64,000 nt of DNA from the NCBI GenBank assembly GCA_045602925.1, contig JAZSCN010000031.1:1-64000 (forward strand), read 5' to 3'. The position numbers and the translations under genes were made by a program. This stretch comes from UBA7477 sp045602925 (lineage in GTDB: Bacteria; Bacillota; Clostridia; Oscillospirales; Ruminococcaceae). Below, piece by piece: positions 8,040 to 16,778 of the stretch; position 1 is the stretch's first letter, and each line of letters begins with the position of its first letter. Below the pieces are notes generated by a model. The model did no database searches. It saw nothing but the letters and a program-made list of their open reading frames with translations, and was not told the origin of the DNA.

Positions 8040-8393
8040 ATGGCTCGTGTAAAGGGAGCAATGATGACTCGCAAGAGAAGAAATAAGGTTCTGAAGCTTG
8101 CAAAGGGCTACTTTGGATCAAAGAGCAAGCACTTCAAGATGGCAAAGCAGGCTGTAATGAAGTCAGGCCAGTATGCATACATCGGAAGAAAGCAGAAGAA
8201 GAGAGATTTCAGAGCACTCTGGATTACAAGAATTTCAGCAGCATGCAAGCTCAACGGAATCAACTACTCAACATTTATGAACGGCGTAAAGAAGGCTGGT
8301 ATTACACTCAATCGTAAGATGCTTTCAGAAATTGCTATCAATGACGCAGCAGGCTTTACTGCAATCGTTGAAAAGGCAAAGGCTGCTCTTTAA
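8040..8393 (+). CDS. rplT: 50S ribosomal protein L20
   Basis: 117-residue basic protein (MARVKGAMMTRKRRNKVLKL, AYIGRKQKKRDFR, WITRISAACKLNG) that binds 23S rRNA early in 50S assembly; full length. It is also the probable autoregulator acting on the leader at 7095-7232. A 55-base gap separates it from rpmI, with an AGGAGG site before the ATG. A strong terminator follows at 8404. Confidence 0.98.
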   Translation: MARVKGAMMTRKRRNKVLKLAKGYFGSKSKHFKMAKQAVMKSGQYAYIGRKQKKRDFRALWITRISAACKLNGINYSTFMNGVKKAGITLNRKMLSEIAINDAAGFTAIVEKAKAAL

Positions 8394-8403
8394 TGCAATA
8401 ATC

Positions 8404-8440
8404 AACACGCACAACAAAGACACTTGTGCGTGTTTTGTTG
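8404..8440 (+). terminator. intrinsic terminator after rplT
   Basis: An 11-bp stem, AACACGCACAA (8404-8414) with TTGTGCGTGTT (8424-8434), and a nine-base loop, followed by TTGTTGT. It closes the infC operon. Confidence 0.85.
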
Positions 8441-8480
8441 TATATTAAGGTAATTAAAATACGGGGAAGGAGAGGAGAAT

Positions 8481-9287
8481 ATGCTTATATCAAGTAAGGA
8501 TAATAAATCCATCAAGCACCTTTCAAAGCTGATTTCAAGCAGAAAGGAACGTGCAGAGAGTGGCGAATTTGTTATCGAAGGAATGCGTAATTGCGTCGAT
8601 GCCGCTATGGAAAGTGTAACTGCAGGGAAGCTTAAAATCACCGAGCTTTTCTATACAAAGCAGAGCGTCGAAAAGTATTCCGACCTCCTCCCAACCAAGT
8701 ATTTTGATGCCCTTTCGGATTGCGAAAAGTACGAAATCACCCCGGAGCTTGCCGACAGAATTTCGGATAGCGAAAGCTCGCAGGGAGTCTTTGTCGTGGC
8801 AAAAAAGCTTGACAAAATATTCGACGCTGATACAATTAATGTAAGCGGAAAGTATGTGCTCTTAAACTGTATTCAAGACCCGGGCAATCTAGGTACAATA
8901 CTCCGTACTGCCGATGCTATGGGCGCTAGCGGTGTCGTGCTTACTAATAATTGTTGCGACCTCTATAACCCTAAGGTCGTAAGGTCGGCTATGGGTAGCC
9001 TCGCAAGAGTCGAGGTGTTTGTCGAGCAAAGCTTTGAGAAGGTAACCGAGGTTTTTAAAGTTCTCGGTATCGAAACTTGTGCTACCGTAATAAACGGTGG
9101 AGAGGATATAACTAATGTGTCGTTTGATAAGCCGGTCGCAGTGTGTATCGGTAACGAGGGTAGAGGTATGAGTGATGAGCATGTCGCACTCTGCGATAGA
9201 AAGCTCACTATCAGTATGCAGGGGAATATTAATTCTCTCAATGCAGCCACAGCAGCTACAATCGTTATGTGGGAGATGTTCAGATGA
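8481..9287 (+). CDS. SpoU/TrmH-family RNA 2'-O-methyltransferase
   Basis: SAM-dependent ribose methylase of 268 residues, TrmH/RlmB type. The N-terminal substrate-binding domain (SKDNKSIKHLSKLISSRKER, FVIEGMRN) precedes the knotted SPOUT domain with its three motifs: IQDPGNLGTILRTADAMGAS (motif 1), VAVCIGNEGRGMSDE (motif 2) and NINSLNAATAATIVMWE (motif 3). The exact rRNA or tRNA target cannot be read from sequence; clostridial homologs at this locus are usually named 23S rRNA methyltransferases. Strong GGAGAGGAG site before the ATG. Its stop overlaps the dprA start (ATGA), indicating translational coupling. Confidence 0.92.
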   Translation: MLISSKDNKSIKHLSKLISSRKERAESGEFVIEGMRNCVDAAMESVTAGKLKITELFYTKQSVEKYSDLLPTKYFDALSDCEKYEITPELADRISDSESSQGVFVVAKKLDKIFDADTINVSGKYVLLNCIQDPGNLGTILRTADAMGASGVVLTNNCCDLYNPKVVRSAMGSLARVEVFVEQSFEKVTEVFKVLGIETCATVINGGEDITNVSFDKPVAVCIGNEGRGMSDEHVALCDRKLTISMQGNINSLNAATAATIVMWEMFR

Positions 9288-10555
9288 TGGATTTTGCTAA
9301 GAATAATCTCATTTATTGGATGTGGCTCTCACTCGCTTTCGGTGCGTCAAATCCCAGAAAGTGGAGCTATGTCGAGCAGTTCTCAGGTAGCGTTGTCGAT
9401 ACATATCACAGTGCCATAAAAGGCGAGCTTGTGGGACTTACCGGCACAGAAGCATCAAAAATCAGAGAAGCCAGCCTCGAAAAATCAAAGCTTGTCTTAG
9501 AGGAGTGTATAAAAAAGAATATAATTGCGTATGGTTATGAAAGTGAGGGTTATCCTTCAAAGCTCAGGGATATAGATAATCCCCCAGCAGTCTTGTTTTC
9601 AACAGGAAGCCTTGACTTTCTCAACAATAGAGCAGTTATAACTATAGTCGGTTCCAGAAAAGCATCGGAATATTCACTTAAAGTGACCGAGCGAATAGCA
9701 GGCGGACTCACTAAGTGGGGAGTTATCGTCGCAAGTGGCTGTGCCGACGGTATAGATGCTATGTCGCATAACGCCACTATAAAAGAAGGCGGTAAAACTA
9801 TCGCAGTTGTCGCCGGCGGCGTCGATTACGATTACCCTAAGGATAGCTATGCTAGACGTAATGCTATCGCCAATAACGGCGCAATCATTTCTGAGCATAT
9901 TCCAGGTCATAAGCCGTCAGGCGGCGACTTTATAGCCAGAAACAGAATACTTTCAGGAATATCCGACGGCGTCGTTATTACCCAAGCTTCAAAAATAAGT
10001 GGCGCACTCAATACCGCATCGCACGCCGTTTCGCAGAATAAGGATGTGTATTGTGTCCCACCAAATGATATCTTCAGTACTGAATACGCAGGCGTGTCAT
10101 CACTTCTCCGTGACGGCGCAACCCCGGTGTTTTCGCCTAAGGATATTATGATGCAGTTTGCCGCAAATAGAAATTTGGGCAAGGAATTCGCCAGAGATTT
10201 GTCTATGGTCTTTGATAAAGAAGAAAAGGCAAGCTTCGCTGACGATATAGAAATGGAAAAGAAGATTAAAAAGCAAAAGCCATCTAAAAAGAAAAATCCT
10301 AATCCAAAGACTGAGATAAACGAGCTCGAGCCCCGAAAGGAAGCTGAAAAGCCAGAAATAAAGCTCGATTATTCAGCACTTACAGAATTACAAAGAAAGC
10401 TTATGCTTGAAATAGAAAACGGTACCCAGCTCGCAGACGAGCTGAGCGAAAAGCTAGAGATTGATATTTCAGAGCTTTTTACAGAACTCACAGAGCTGGA
10501 AATGATGGGCTATGTCGTAAGTTCGGCAGGTAATAGGTTTGTCATTAACCGATAA
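9284..10555 (+). CDS. dprA: DNA-processing protein DprA/Smf
   Basis: Loads RecA on incoming single-stranded DNA in transformation; the family is nearly universal, also in bacteria not known to be competent. 423 residues. The Rossmann-like core shows VGSRKASEYS, SGCADGIDAMSH, VVAGGVDYDYP, SEHIPGHKPSGGDFIARNR and VITQASKISGALNT. A charged linker rich in lysine follows (about residues 320-365), then the C-terminal winged-helix domain (LTELQRKLMLEI to VVSSAGNRFV). Start at the ATG overlapping the upstream TGA; the ATG at 9287 is equally possible. topA follows after 18 bases, the usual dprA-topA pairing. Confidence 0.93.
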   Translation: MMDFAKNNLIYWMWLSLAFGASNPRKWSYVEQFSGSVVDTYHSAIKGELVGLTGTEASKIREASLEKSKLVLEECIKKNIIAYGYESEGYPSKLRDIDNPPAVLFSTGSLDFLNNRAVITIVGSRKASEYSLKVTERIAGGLTKWGVIVASGCADGIDAMSHNATIKEGGKTIAVVAGGVDYDYPKDSYARRNAIANNGAIISEHIPGHKPSGGDFIARNRILSGISDGVVITQASKISGALNTASHAVSQNKDVYCVPPNDIFSTEYAGVSSLLRDGATPVFSPKDIMMQFAANRNLGKEFARDLSMVFDKEEKASFADDIEMEKKIKKQKPSKKKNPNPKTEINELEPRKEAEKPEIKLDYSALTELQRKLMLEIENGTQLADELSEKLEIDISELFTELTELEMMGYVVSSAGNRFVINR

Positions 10556-10573
10556 GGAAACGGAGTTGATATT

Positions 10574-12682
10574 TTGAAATCACTGGTTATTGTGGAGTCA
10601 CCGACTAAGGTGCATACAATAAAAAGATATCTTAGCAAGGACTATGAGGTCGTAGCATCAATGGGCCATTTGAGAGACCTACCTAAGTCTAAGTTCGGTG
10701 TGGATATAGATAACGGCTTTGAACCACAGTATATCGAGATTAAGGGCAAGGAAGCTCTTATCAAGGATATAAAGAGTAAGGCGAAGAAGTGTGATAAAGT
10801 GTATCTCGCATCAGACCCTGACCGTGAAGGAGAAGCTATCGCATGGCACCTGGCAAAGCTCTTAAAGCTCGATAACCAAAGCCAGAACAGAGTTACCTTT
10901 AACGAAATCACCGAAACAGGTATAAAACAGGGTATGCAGTCACCTCGTGCTATCGACGAAAACCTCGTCAACGCTCAGCAGGCAAGAAGAATCCTCGATA
11001 GAATCGTGGGCTATAAGCTATCACCATTTCTCTGGAAGAAGGTCCGTAGAGGCCTCTCTGCAGGTAGAGTACAGTCTGTTGCCGTTAGAATGATTGTCGA
11101 TAGAGAAAATGAAATTAATTCGTTTGTTTCGCAGGAATATTGGTCTATAGAAGCTAAGCTCTTAGCACCGAATTCAAGAAAGTCTTTTGTAGCAAAGCTT
11201 ACCTCAGTAGATTCAGTAAGACTCGACGATAAGCTCGCTATTCCTAATAAAGAAAGTGCAGATAAAATATTAGAGAAGCTCGACGGCGCAGAGTATATCG
11301 TAGATAAGGTTAAAAAGAGCGTGCATAGAAAAGCCCCGGCAGCTCCGTTTATCACCTCTACTCTCCAGCAGGAAGCTTCCAAGCGACTCGGCTTCCAGTC
11401 AAGAAGAACTATGAAGGCAGCACAAGAGTTGTACGAAGGTCTTGAAATCAAGGGCCAGGGCGCAATCGGTCTTATCACATATATGAGAACCGATAGCCTT
11501 AGAATTTCCGACGAGGCCAGAAACGCAGCGTATGAGTTTATAAAGAATAAGTACGGTGAGGATTATCTCCCGGATAGCCCAAGAAAGTTCAAAACAAAGG
11601 GTAACGCCCAGGATGCCCACGAAGCTATTCGTCCAACAAGACCGGATATTACCCCCGATGTAGTAAAGGCAAGCGGCGTAACACCTGACCAGTATAAGCT
11701 CTACAAGCTTATCTGGGAAAGATTCATCGCAAGCCAGATGGCTAATTGCCTTATGGATACCGTGTCAGTCGATATTACAGCAGGTACTTGCGGATTCAAA
11801 GCAAGTGGCTATTCTGTCAAGTTCGACGGCTTTACTGCACTCTATGAGGAAGTAAAGGAAGACGGCGAGGAGAAGAAAAACGAACTCCCTCCAATCAAGG
11901 AGAATGATAATTTAAAGCTTAAGTCACTCGGCGGACTGCAGCACTTCACTCAGCCACCTCCACGTTATACAGAAGCTACTCTCGTTAAGGCTTTTGAAGA
12001 AAACGGAATAGGCAGACCATCTACCTACGCTCCGACAATTACTACAATACTTTCAAGAAGCTATGTCGAAAGAGAAGGAAAGCACCTAAAGCCTACATCT
12101 CTTGGCGAGGTTACAACAGTGCTTATGAAGGAGCACTTTGACAGAATTGTAGATATAAAGTTTACAGCAAGAATGGAAAGCGACCTCGACGCTATCGAGC
12201 TCGGAAATATGAGCTGGAAGGATATCCTCTCTAGCTTCTATGGCTCGTTCAGCGATAGTCTCACAAAAGCAGAGGACGCTATGGACGGCAAGAGAGTCAA
12301 GATTCCTGACGAAGCTACCGAGGAGATATGCGAGGTCTGTGGAAAGCCTATGGTTATAAAGATTGGCAAGTTCGGTAAGTTCCTCGCTTGCTCAGGCTTC
12401 CCAGAGTGTACTAATACCAGAAAGATTGTTACCGAAGCAGGTGGCAGATGTGCCTACTGTGGTGGCAAGATGCTTCTTAAGAAAACCAAGAAGGGTAAGA
12501 AATACTACGGCTGTGAGCATAACCCTAAATGCTCGTTTATGACATGGGATGTTCCAACTAAGGAGCTTTGCCCTAACTGTCAGAGTACCCTCTTCAAGAA
12601 GGGCGGAAAAGCAGGAAAGCTTATCTGCTATAAAGAAGGCTGTGGCTATGAGAAACAGCTCGGTGACAGCGATGAGGGTTAA
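10574..12682 (+). CDS. topA: DNA topoisomerase I
   Basis: Type IA topoisomerase that relaxes negative supercoils. 702 residues. The TOPRIM domain opens with LVIVESPTKVHTIKRYL and has DPDREGEAIAWHL; the catalytic tyrosine is in GLITYMRTDSLR (about residue 303); FTQPPPRYTEATLVKAFEE and GIGRPSTYAPTI are typical of the cleavage-domain region. Three C-terminal zinc fingers are visible (CEVCGKP...C...C, CAYCGGK...C...C, CPNCQS...C...C). Start is TTG at 10574 behind AACGGAG. The stop overlaps the trmFO start by 11 bases. Confidence 0.96.
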   Translation: MKSLVIVESPTKVHTIKRYLSKDYEVVASMGHLRDLPKSKFGVDIDNGFEPQYIEIKGKEALIKDIKSKAKKCDKVYLASDPDREGEAIAWHLAKLLKLDNQSQNRVTFNEITETGIKQGMQSPRAIDENLVNAQQARRILDRIVGYKLSPFLWKKVRRGLSAGRVQSVAVRMIVDRENEINSFVSQEYWSIEAKLLAPNSRKSFVAKLTSVDSVRLDDKLAIPNKESADKILEKLDGAEYIVDKVKKSVHRKAPAAPFITSTLQQEASKRLGFQSRRTMKAAQELYEGLEIKGQGAIGLITYMRTDSLRISDEARNAAYEFIKNKYGEDYLPDSPRKFKTKGNAQDAHEAIRPTRPDITPDVVKASGVTPDQYKLYKLIWERFIASQMANCLMDTVSVDITAGTCGFKASGYSVKFDGFTALYEEVKEDGEEKKNELPPIKENDNLKLKSLGGLQHFTQPPPRYTEATLVKAFEENGIGRPSTYAPTITTILSRSYVEREGKHLKPTSLGEVTTVLMKEHFDRIVDIKFTARMESDLDAIELGNMSWKDILSSFYGSFSDSLTKAEDAMDGKRVKIPDEATEEICEVCGKPMVIKIGKFGKFLACSGFPECTNTRKIVTEAGGRCAYCGGKMLLKKTKKGKKYYGCEHNPKCSFMTWDVPTKELCPNCQSTLFKKGGKAGKLICYKEGCGYEKQLGDSDEG

Positions 12683-13988
12683 TGTTATAGGAGCAGGGCT
12701 CGCAGGCTGTGAGGCAGCCTGGCAGCTTGCTATGGCAGGAATTAATGTCAGCCTCTATGAAATGAAGCCTAAGAAGTATTCGCCTGCACATAAGTATGAG
12801 GGTTTTGCAGAGCTCGTGTGCTCTAATTCGCTCAAGGCTGACAGAATAGACTCTGCAGCAGGTATGCTTAAGGAAGAAATGCGAATGCTCGGCTCACTCA
12901 TTATGGAGTGTGCAGAAGGCTCTAAGGTATCAGCAGGCGGCGCACTCGCCGTCGATAGAAAAAAGTTCTCCGACCTCGTTACCGAAAAAATTCGCTCTAA
13001 TGAGCTTATTACAGTTATCGAGGAGGAAGTAACAGAGCTTCCCGACGGCTATACCATTATCGCAACAGGTCCGCTTACAAGCGACGGACTCGCAGAAACT
13101 ATCGGTAAAATGTGTGGCGAGTATCTCTATTTTCACGACGCCGCAGCACCAATTGTTACCTTCGATAGCCTCAATAAAGAAAAGGTGTTCTTTGCTTCCA
13201 GATATGGCAAGGGCGAAGCCGACTATATAAACTGCCCTATGAATAAGGAAGAGTACGAGGCGTTCTATACTGCTCTCGTAGAAGCCGAATCAGCAGAGCT
13301 TCATTCCTTCGATAAGGAGCATTTCGGTAAGGACGGCTTTAAGGTATATGAGGGCTGTATGCCGATTGAAGTGCTTGCTAAAAGAGGTGCAGATACAATG
13401 CGCTTTGGCCCACTCAAGCCGGTAGGACTTATAGACCCTAGAACCGATAGACGCCCATATGCTGTTGTACAGCTAAGAGCCGAAAACAGCGAGGGCTCAA
13501 TGTATAACCTCGTCGGCTTCCAAACAAATCTTAAGTTCGGTGAGCAAAAAAGAGTCTTTTCTATGATTACAGGACTCGAGAATGCCGAGTTTGTAAGATA
13601 CGGCGTAATGCATAGAAATACCTTTATCAATTCTCCATGCCTCTTAGACGAAAGATTTTGTATGAGAGATAACGAGAAAATATACTTCGCAGGACAAATC
13701 ACAGGCGTTGAAGGTTATATCGAATCTGCCGCAAGTGGTATATTCGCAGGCCTTTCACTCGCAAGAAAGCTCCTAGGTAAGTGTGAGGTAACACTCCCAA
13801 GAACAACAATGCTCGGCTCACTCTGTGCGTATGTCAGCGATAAAACAGTGGAAAAGTTTCAACCAATGGGTTGCAATATGGGTATACTCCCTGAGCTTCC
13901 CGATAGAATAAGGGATAAAAAGCTTAAGTATCAAACGCTTGCCGAAAGAGGCCTTGGCGATTTGAAGGAGCTTATAAACAGCTTTTAG
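12672..13988 (+). CDS. trmFO: folate/FAD-dependent tRNA uridine-54 C5-methyltransferase
   Basis: Makes m5U54 (ribothymidine) in the tRNA T-loop using methylenetetrahydrofolate and FADH2. 438 residues, the usual length. The FAD Rossmann motif is at the very start (VNVIGAGLAGCEAAWQLA), and conserved FAELVCSNSLK, KPVGLIDPRTDRRPYAVVQL, LVGFQTNLKFGEQ and FAGQITGVEGYIESAASG segments follow. The start ATG at 12672 lies inside topA's last codons (11-base overlap), so the longer frame upstream is rejected. The gene order dprA-topA-trmFO is common in Firmicutes. Confidence 0.96.
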   Translation: MRVNVIGAGLAGCEAAWQLAMAGINVSLYEMKPKKYSPAHKYEGFAELVCSNSLKADRIDSAAGMLKEEMRMLGSLIMECAEGSKVSAGGALAVDRKKFSDLVTEKIRSNELITVIEEEVTELPDGYTIIATGPLTSDGLAETIGKMCGEYLYFHDAAAPIVTFDSLNKEKVFFASRYGKGEADYINCPMNKEEYEAFYTALVEAESAELHSFDKEHFGKDGFKVYEGCMPIEVLAKRGADTMRFGPLKPVGLIDPRTDRRPYAVVQLRAENSEGSMYNLVGFQTNLKFGEQKRVFSMITGLENAEFVRYGVMHRNTFINSPCLLDERFCMRDNEKIYFAGQITGVEGYIESAASGIFAGLSLARKLLGKCEVTLPRTTMLGSLCAYVSDKTVEKFQPMGCNMGILPELPDRIRDKKLKYQTLAERGLGDLKELINSF

Positions 13989-14018
13989 TAAATATCTGAC
14001 GAAAGGCAGGTAAGAATA

Positions 14019-15050
14019 ATGAACGTGGTTCTCGATGCCTTCGGTGGCGATAATGCACCTCTTGAAATTATAAAGGGCGCAATCGATGCTAAGAAGGATT
14101 TTAATGTAGATATTACACTCGTAGGTGACGAGGATAAGATTAAAAAGTGCGCAAGCGATAATAATCTTGATATCGAAGGGCTTAATATAAAGCACGCTCC
14201 CGATGTTATCGACGTGTGCGAGGAAGCTACCGAGGTTATAAAGTCAAAGAGTAATAGCTCAATGGCAGTAGGCCTTAAGATGGTAGCCGACGGCGAAGGC
14301 GACGTGTTCGTTTCTGCAGGCTCTACAGCAGCACTCGTTGTAGGTGCAACCTTTATCGTAAAGAGAATAAGAGGTATAAAAAGAGCAGCACTCGCTACCG
14401 TTTTACCAACAGCCTCTAACCCAACAATGCTTTTAGACTGTGGCGCAAATTCAGAATGCAGACCTGAAATGCTTTTGCAGTTTGGCGTAATGGGAAGTAT
14501 CTATATGAATAAGGTTATGGGCGTAGATAACCCATCTGTCGCACTCGCTAATATCGGTGCAGAAGAAACAAAGGGCAGAGAGCTCGAGCTCAGTACATAC
14601 GCACTTTTAAAGAAAGCCCCTGTAAATTTTGCCGGCAATATCGAGGCCAGAGAAATTCCTAAGGGTAACTGTAGCGTAGTCGTTGCAGACGGATTTTCAG
14701 GCAACTTACTTTTGAAGCTCTATGAGGGTATGGGAAAATTCTTCTCAGGCGAGCTCAAGGGAATGCTCACAAAAGGCTTTGCATCAAAAATCGGTGCACT
14801 GTTTCTCCTAAAGAAAATAAAAGCGTTCAAGAAGAAAATGGATTATTCCGAGTACGGCGGAGCTCCACTTTTAGGTACCGCAAAGCCTGTTATCAAGGCA
14901 CACGGTAGCTCTAACGCAAAGGCAATCTATAACGCTATAAGACAGGCTAAGAACTTCTGCGACGGCAATGTTATCGAAGAGGTAACAAAGGCGCTTGCTG
15001 CTATCAAAGAGCAGTCAAAGTCTGAACAAGCCGAAGCCCAGCAGGCGTAA
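14019..15050 (+). CDS. plsX: phosphate acyltransferase PlsX
   Basis: Makes acyl-phosphate from acyl-ACP, the acyl donor for PlsY in phospholipid synthesis; peripheral on the membrane. 343 residues with DAFGGDNAP at the start, VSAGSTAALVVGATF, LPTASNPTMLLDCGANSEC and YGGAPLLG. The C-terminus ends in an Ala/Gln/Glu tail. AAAGGCAGG precedes the ATG. In many Firmicutes fapR, fabD/fabG or acpP stand nearby; here rnc follows directly after 38 bases without an acpP. Confidence 0.95.
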   Translation: MNVVLDAFGGDNAPLEIIKGAIDAKKDFNVDITLVGDEDKIKKCASDNNLDIEGLNIKHAPDVIDVCEEATEVIKSKSNSSMAVGLKMVADGEGDVFVSAGSTAALVVGATFIVKRIRGIKRAALATVLPTASNPTMLLDCGANSECRPEMLLQFGVMGSIYMNKVMGVDNPSVALANIGAEETKGRELELSTYALLKKAPVNFAGNIEAREIPKGNCSVVVADGFSGNLLLKLYEGMGKFFSGELKGMLTKGFASKIGALFLLKKIKAFKKKMDYSEYGGAPLLGTAKPVIKAHGSSNAKAIYNAIRQAKNFCDGNVIEEVTKALAAIKEQSKSEQAEAQQA

Positions 15051-15088
15051 GCCAAAAGAATATATACAAAAAAGGAAGTGAAGATATT

Positions 15089-15787
15089 ATGACAGAGCAG
15101 GAGAATTTAAAGACTTTTCAAGAAAAAATAGGCTATAGCTTTAATAATGAAAAATTGCTCTTCGAGGCACTCTCTCATTCCTCGTTTGCTAATGAGAAAA
15201 AGGGTAGAAGAAGTAATGAAAGACTCGAGTTTCTAGGCGACTCTGTATTGTCAATAGTCGTGTCAAATTATATCTTCCACCATCAGCAGCAAATGCCGGA
15301 GGGACAGCTTTCAAAATTAAGAGCGTCACTCGTATGCGAAAAGGCTCTGTTTGAATTTTCAAAGGAAATTGATTTAGGCGAGCATATCTTTCTCGGCAAG
15401 GGAGAGGAAAGAACAGGTGGCAGACAGCGCCCTTCAATCGTCTCCGATGCCTTTGAAGCAGTTATCGCCGCTATATATTTAGACGGTGGAATAGAGCCCG
15501 CAACCAAGCATATTATGAGATTTTTGCCAAAGGATTTTAGTATCACAAGACCTGCAAGCTTTGTCGACTATAAGACAATTCTCCAAGAAGTCGTGCAGAA
15601 AAATCCCGAGGAGAGAGTATTGTATAAGCTCGTGGAAGAATCCGGACCGGCCCACGATAAGCGATTTACCGTTAATGTTATGCTTAATTCAAATATAATC
15701 GGCACAGGCGTAGGACATTCCAAAAAGAATGCCGAACAGCAGGCAGCTAAGGAAGCCCTGCTGCTTATGGGCTATAAGGATGAGTAA
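15089..15787 (+). CDS. rnc: ribonuclease III
   Basis: Double-strand-specific endoribonuclease for rRNA and mRNA processing. 232 residues: the catalytic domain carries the signature ERLEFLGDSVL (about 45-55) and a second acidic cluster near DAFEAVIAAIYLDGG; the C-terminal dsRNA-binding domain begins near DYKTILQEVVQK and ends with KKNAEQQAAKEALLLMG. AAAAAGGAAGTG ribosome site. Its end overlaps the radical SAM gene by 8 bases. The rnc-radical SAM-smc-ftsY order is typical of Clostridia. Confidence 0.96.
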   Translation: MTEQENLKTFQEKIGYSFNNEKLLFEALSHSSFANEKKGRRSNERLEFLGDSVLSIVVSNYIFHHQQQMPEGQLSKLRASLVCEKALFEFSKEIDLGEHIFLGKGEERTGGRQRPSIVSDAFEAVIAAIYLDGGIEPATKHIMRFLPKDFSITRPASFVDYKTILQEVVQKNPEERVLYKLVEESGPAHDKRFTVNVMLNSNIIGTGVGHSKKNAEQQAAKEALLLMGYKDE

Positions 15788-16775
15788 GCATAGCAATATC
15801 TCGATTTTTGTTCCGCATATAGGCTGTCCTAATATGTGCTCGTTCTGTAACCAGCGTACAATCTCCGGTCAGCAAACAGCACCAACTGCCAGCGACGTCG
15901 AGAGTATCTGCAAGAAAGCACTCACGCAGGTTCGTGATGTAGAGAATACCGAAATCGCCTTTTTTGGCGGAAGCTTTACAGCAATAGATAAAAGCTATAT
16001 GACAGAGCTTTTGAGTACAGCCTCTGAGTTTGTCGGCAATGGCAGGTTCTGTGGAATAAGAATTTCTACAAGACCAGACGCTATCAGCGACGATATATTG
16101 AAGCTGCTTAAAGGCTACGGCGTTACTGCTATCGAGCTTGGAGCACAAAGTCTCGATGATAACGTGCTTTTAGCAAACGATAGAGGTCATACCGAAAATG
16201 ACGTATATAAAGCCTGCGAGCTTATAAAAGAATACGGCTTTGAACTCGGACTACAGATTATGACAGGTCTTTATAAAAGCGATGAACAAAAGGATTTTGA
16301 AACGCTGAAAAAAGTAATAGCGCTTAATCCCGATACCCTTCGTATATACCCAACGGTTATTCTCGAGGGAACAAAGCTTTGCGAGCTATATAAAAAAGGC
16401 GAGTATAAGCCGATTAGTTTTGACAGTATGGTCGAGCTTTGCGCAGATATGCTTATCGAGCTTTCAAAAACAAGTATTACAGTAATAAGATGTGGCCTGC
16501 ACGCTTCGGATAACGTAAGTACAGAGCAGGTCGGTGGCTTCTATCACCCGGCATTCAAGGAGCTTTGCGAGAGTGTGGTGTATAGAAAGCTGATAGAAAA
16601 AGCATTGCCTCATAATGCAAGAGGTAAGTGCGAGGTCATCGTGGACGAGCTTTGTATAAGTAAGGCAGTCGGCCACGGAAGACAGAATATCGAGTATTTT
16701 AAAAATAAAGGAATTGAGCTTGCCATAAAGGGCGAAAGTGCACTAGGCAGGTATCAGTGTAAATTCAGGGGGTAA
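15780..16775 (+). CDS. radical SAM protein, Elp3/HemN-like
   Basis: 331 residues. The iron-sulfur/SAM signature CPNMCSFC (CxxxCxxC) lies near residue 15, followed by FFGGSFTAI (the glycine-rich SAM contact) and GLQIMTGLY. The family is the Elp3-related radical SAM group found between rnc and smc in Clostridia; no reaction has been firmly assigned to this genomic branch, and the acetyltransferase half of true Elp3 is missing. The start is taken at the ATG inside the end of rnc, giving MSKHSNISIFVPHIG. smc follows after 3 bases, so the genes are coupled. Confidence 0.85.
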   Translation: MSKHSNISIFVPHIGCPNMCSFCNQRTISGQQTAPTASDVESICKKALTQVRDVENTEIAFFGGSFTAIDKSYMTELLSTASEFVGNGRFCGIRISTRPDAISDDILKLLKGYGVTAIELGAQSLDDNVLLANDRGHTENDVYKACELIKEYGFELGLQIMTGLYKSDEQKDFETLKKVIALNPDTLRIYPTVILEGTKLCELYKKGEYKPISFDSMVELCADMLIELSKTSITVIRCGLHASDNVSTEQVGGFYHPAFKELCESVVYRKLIEKALPHNARGKCEVIVDELCISKAVGHGRQNIEYFKNKGIELAIKGESALGRYQCKFRG

Positions 16776-16778
16776 GTT

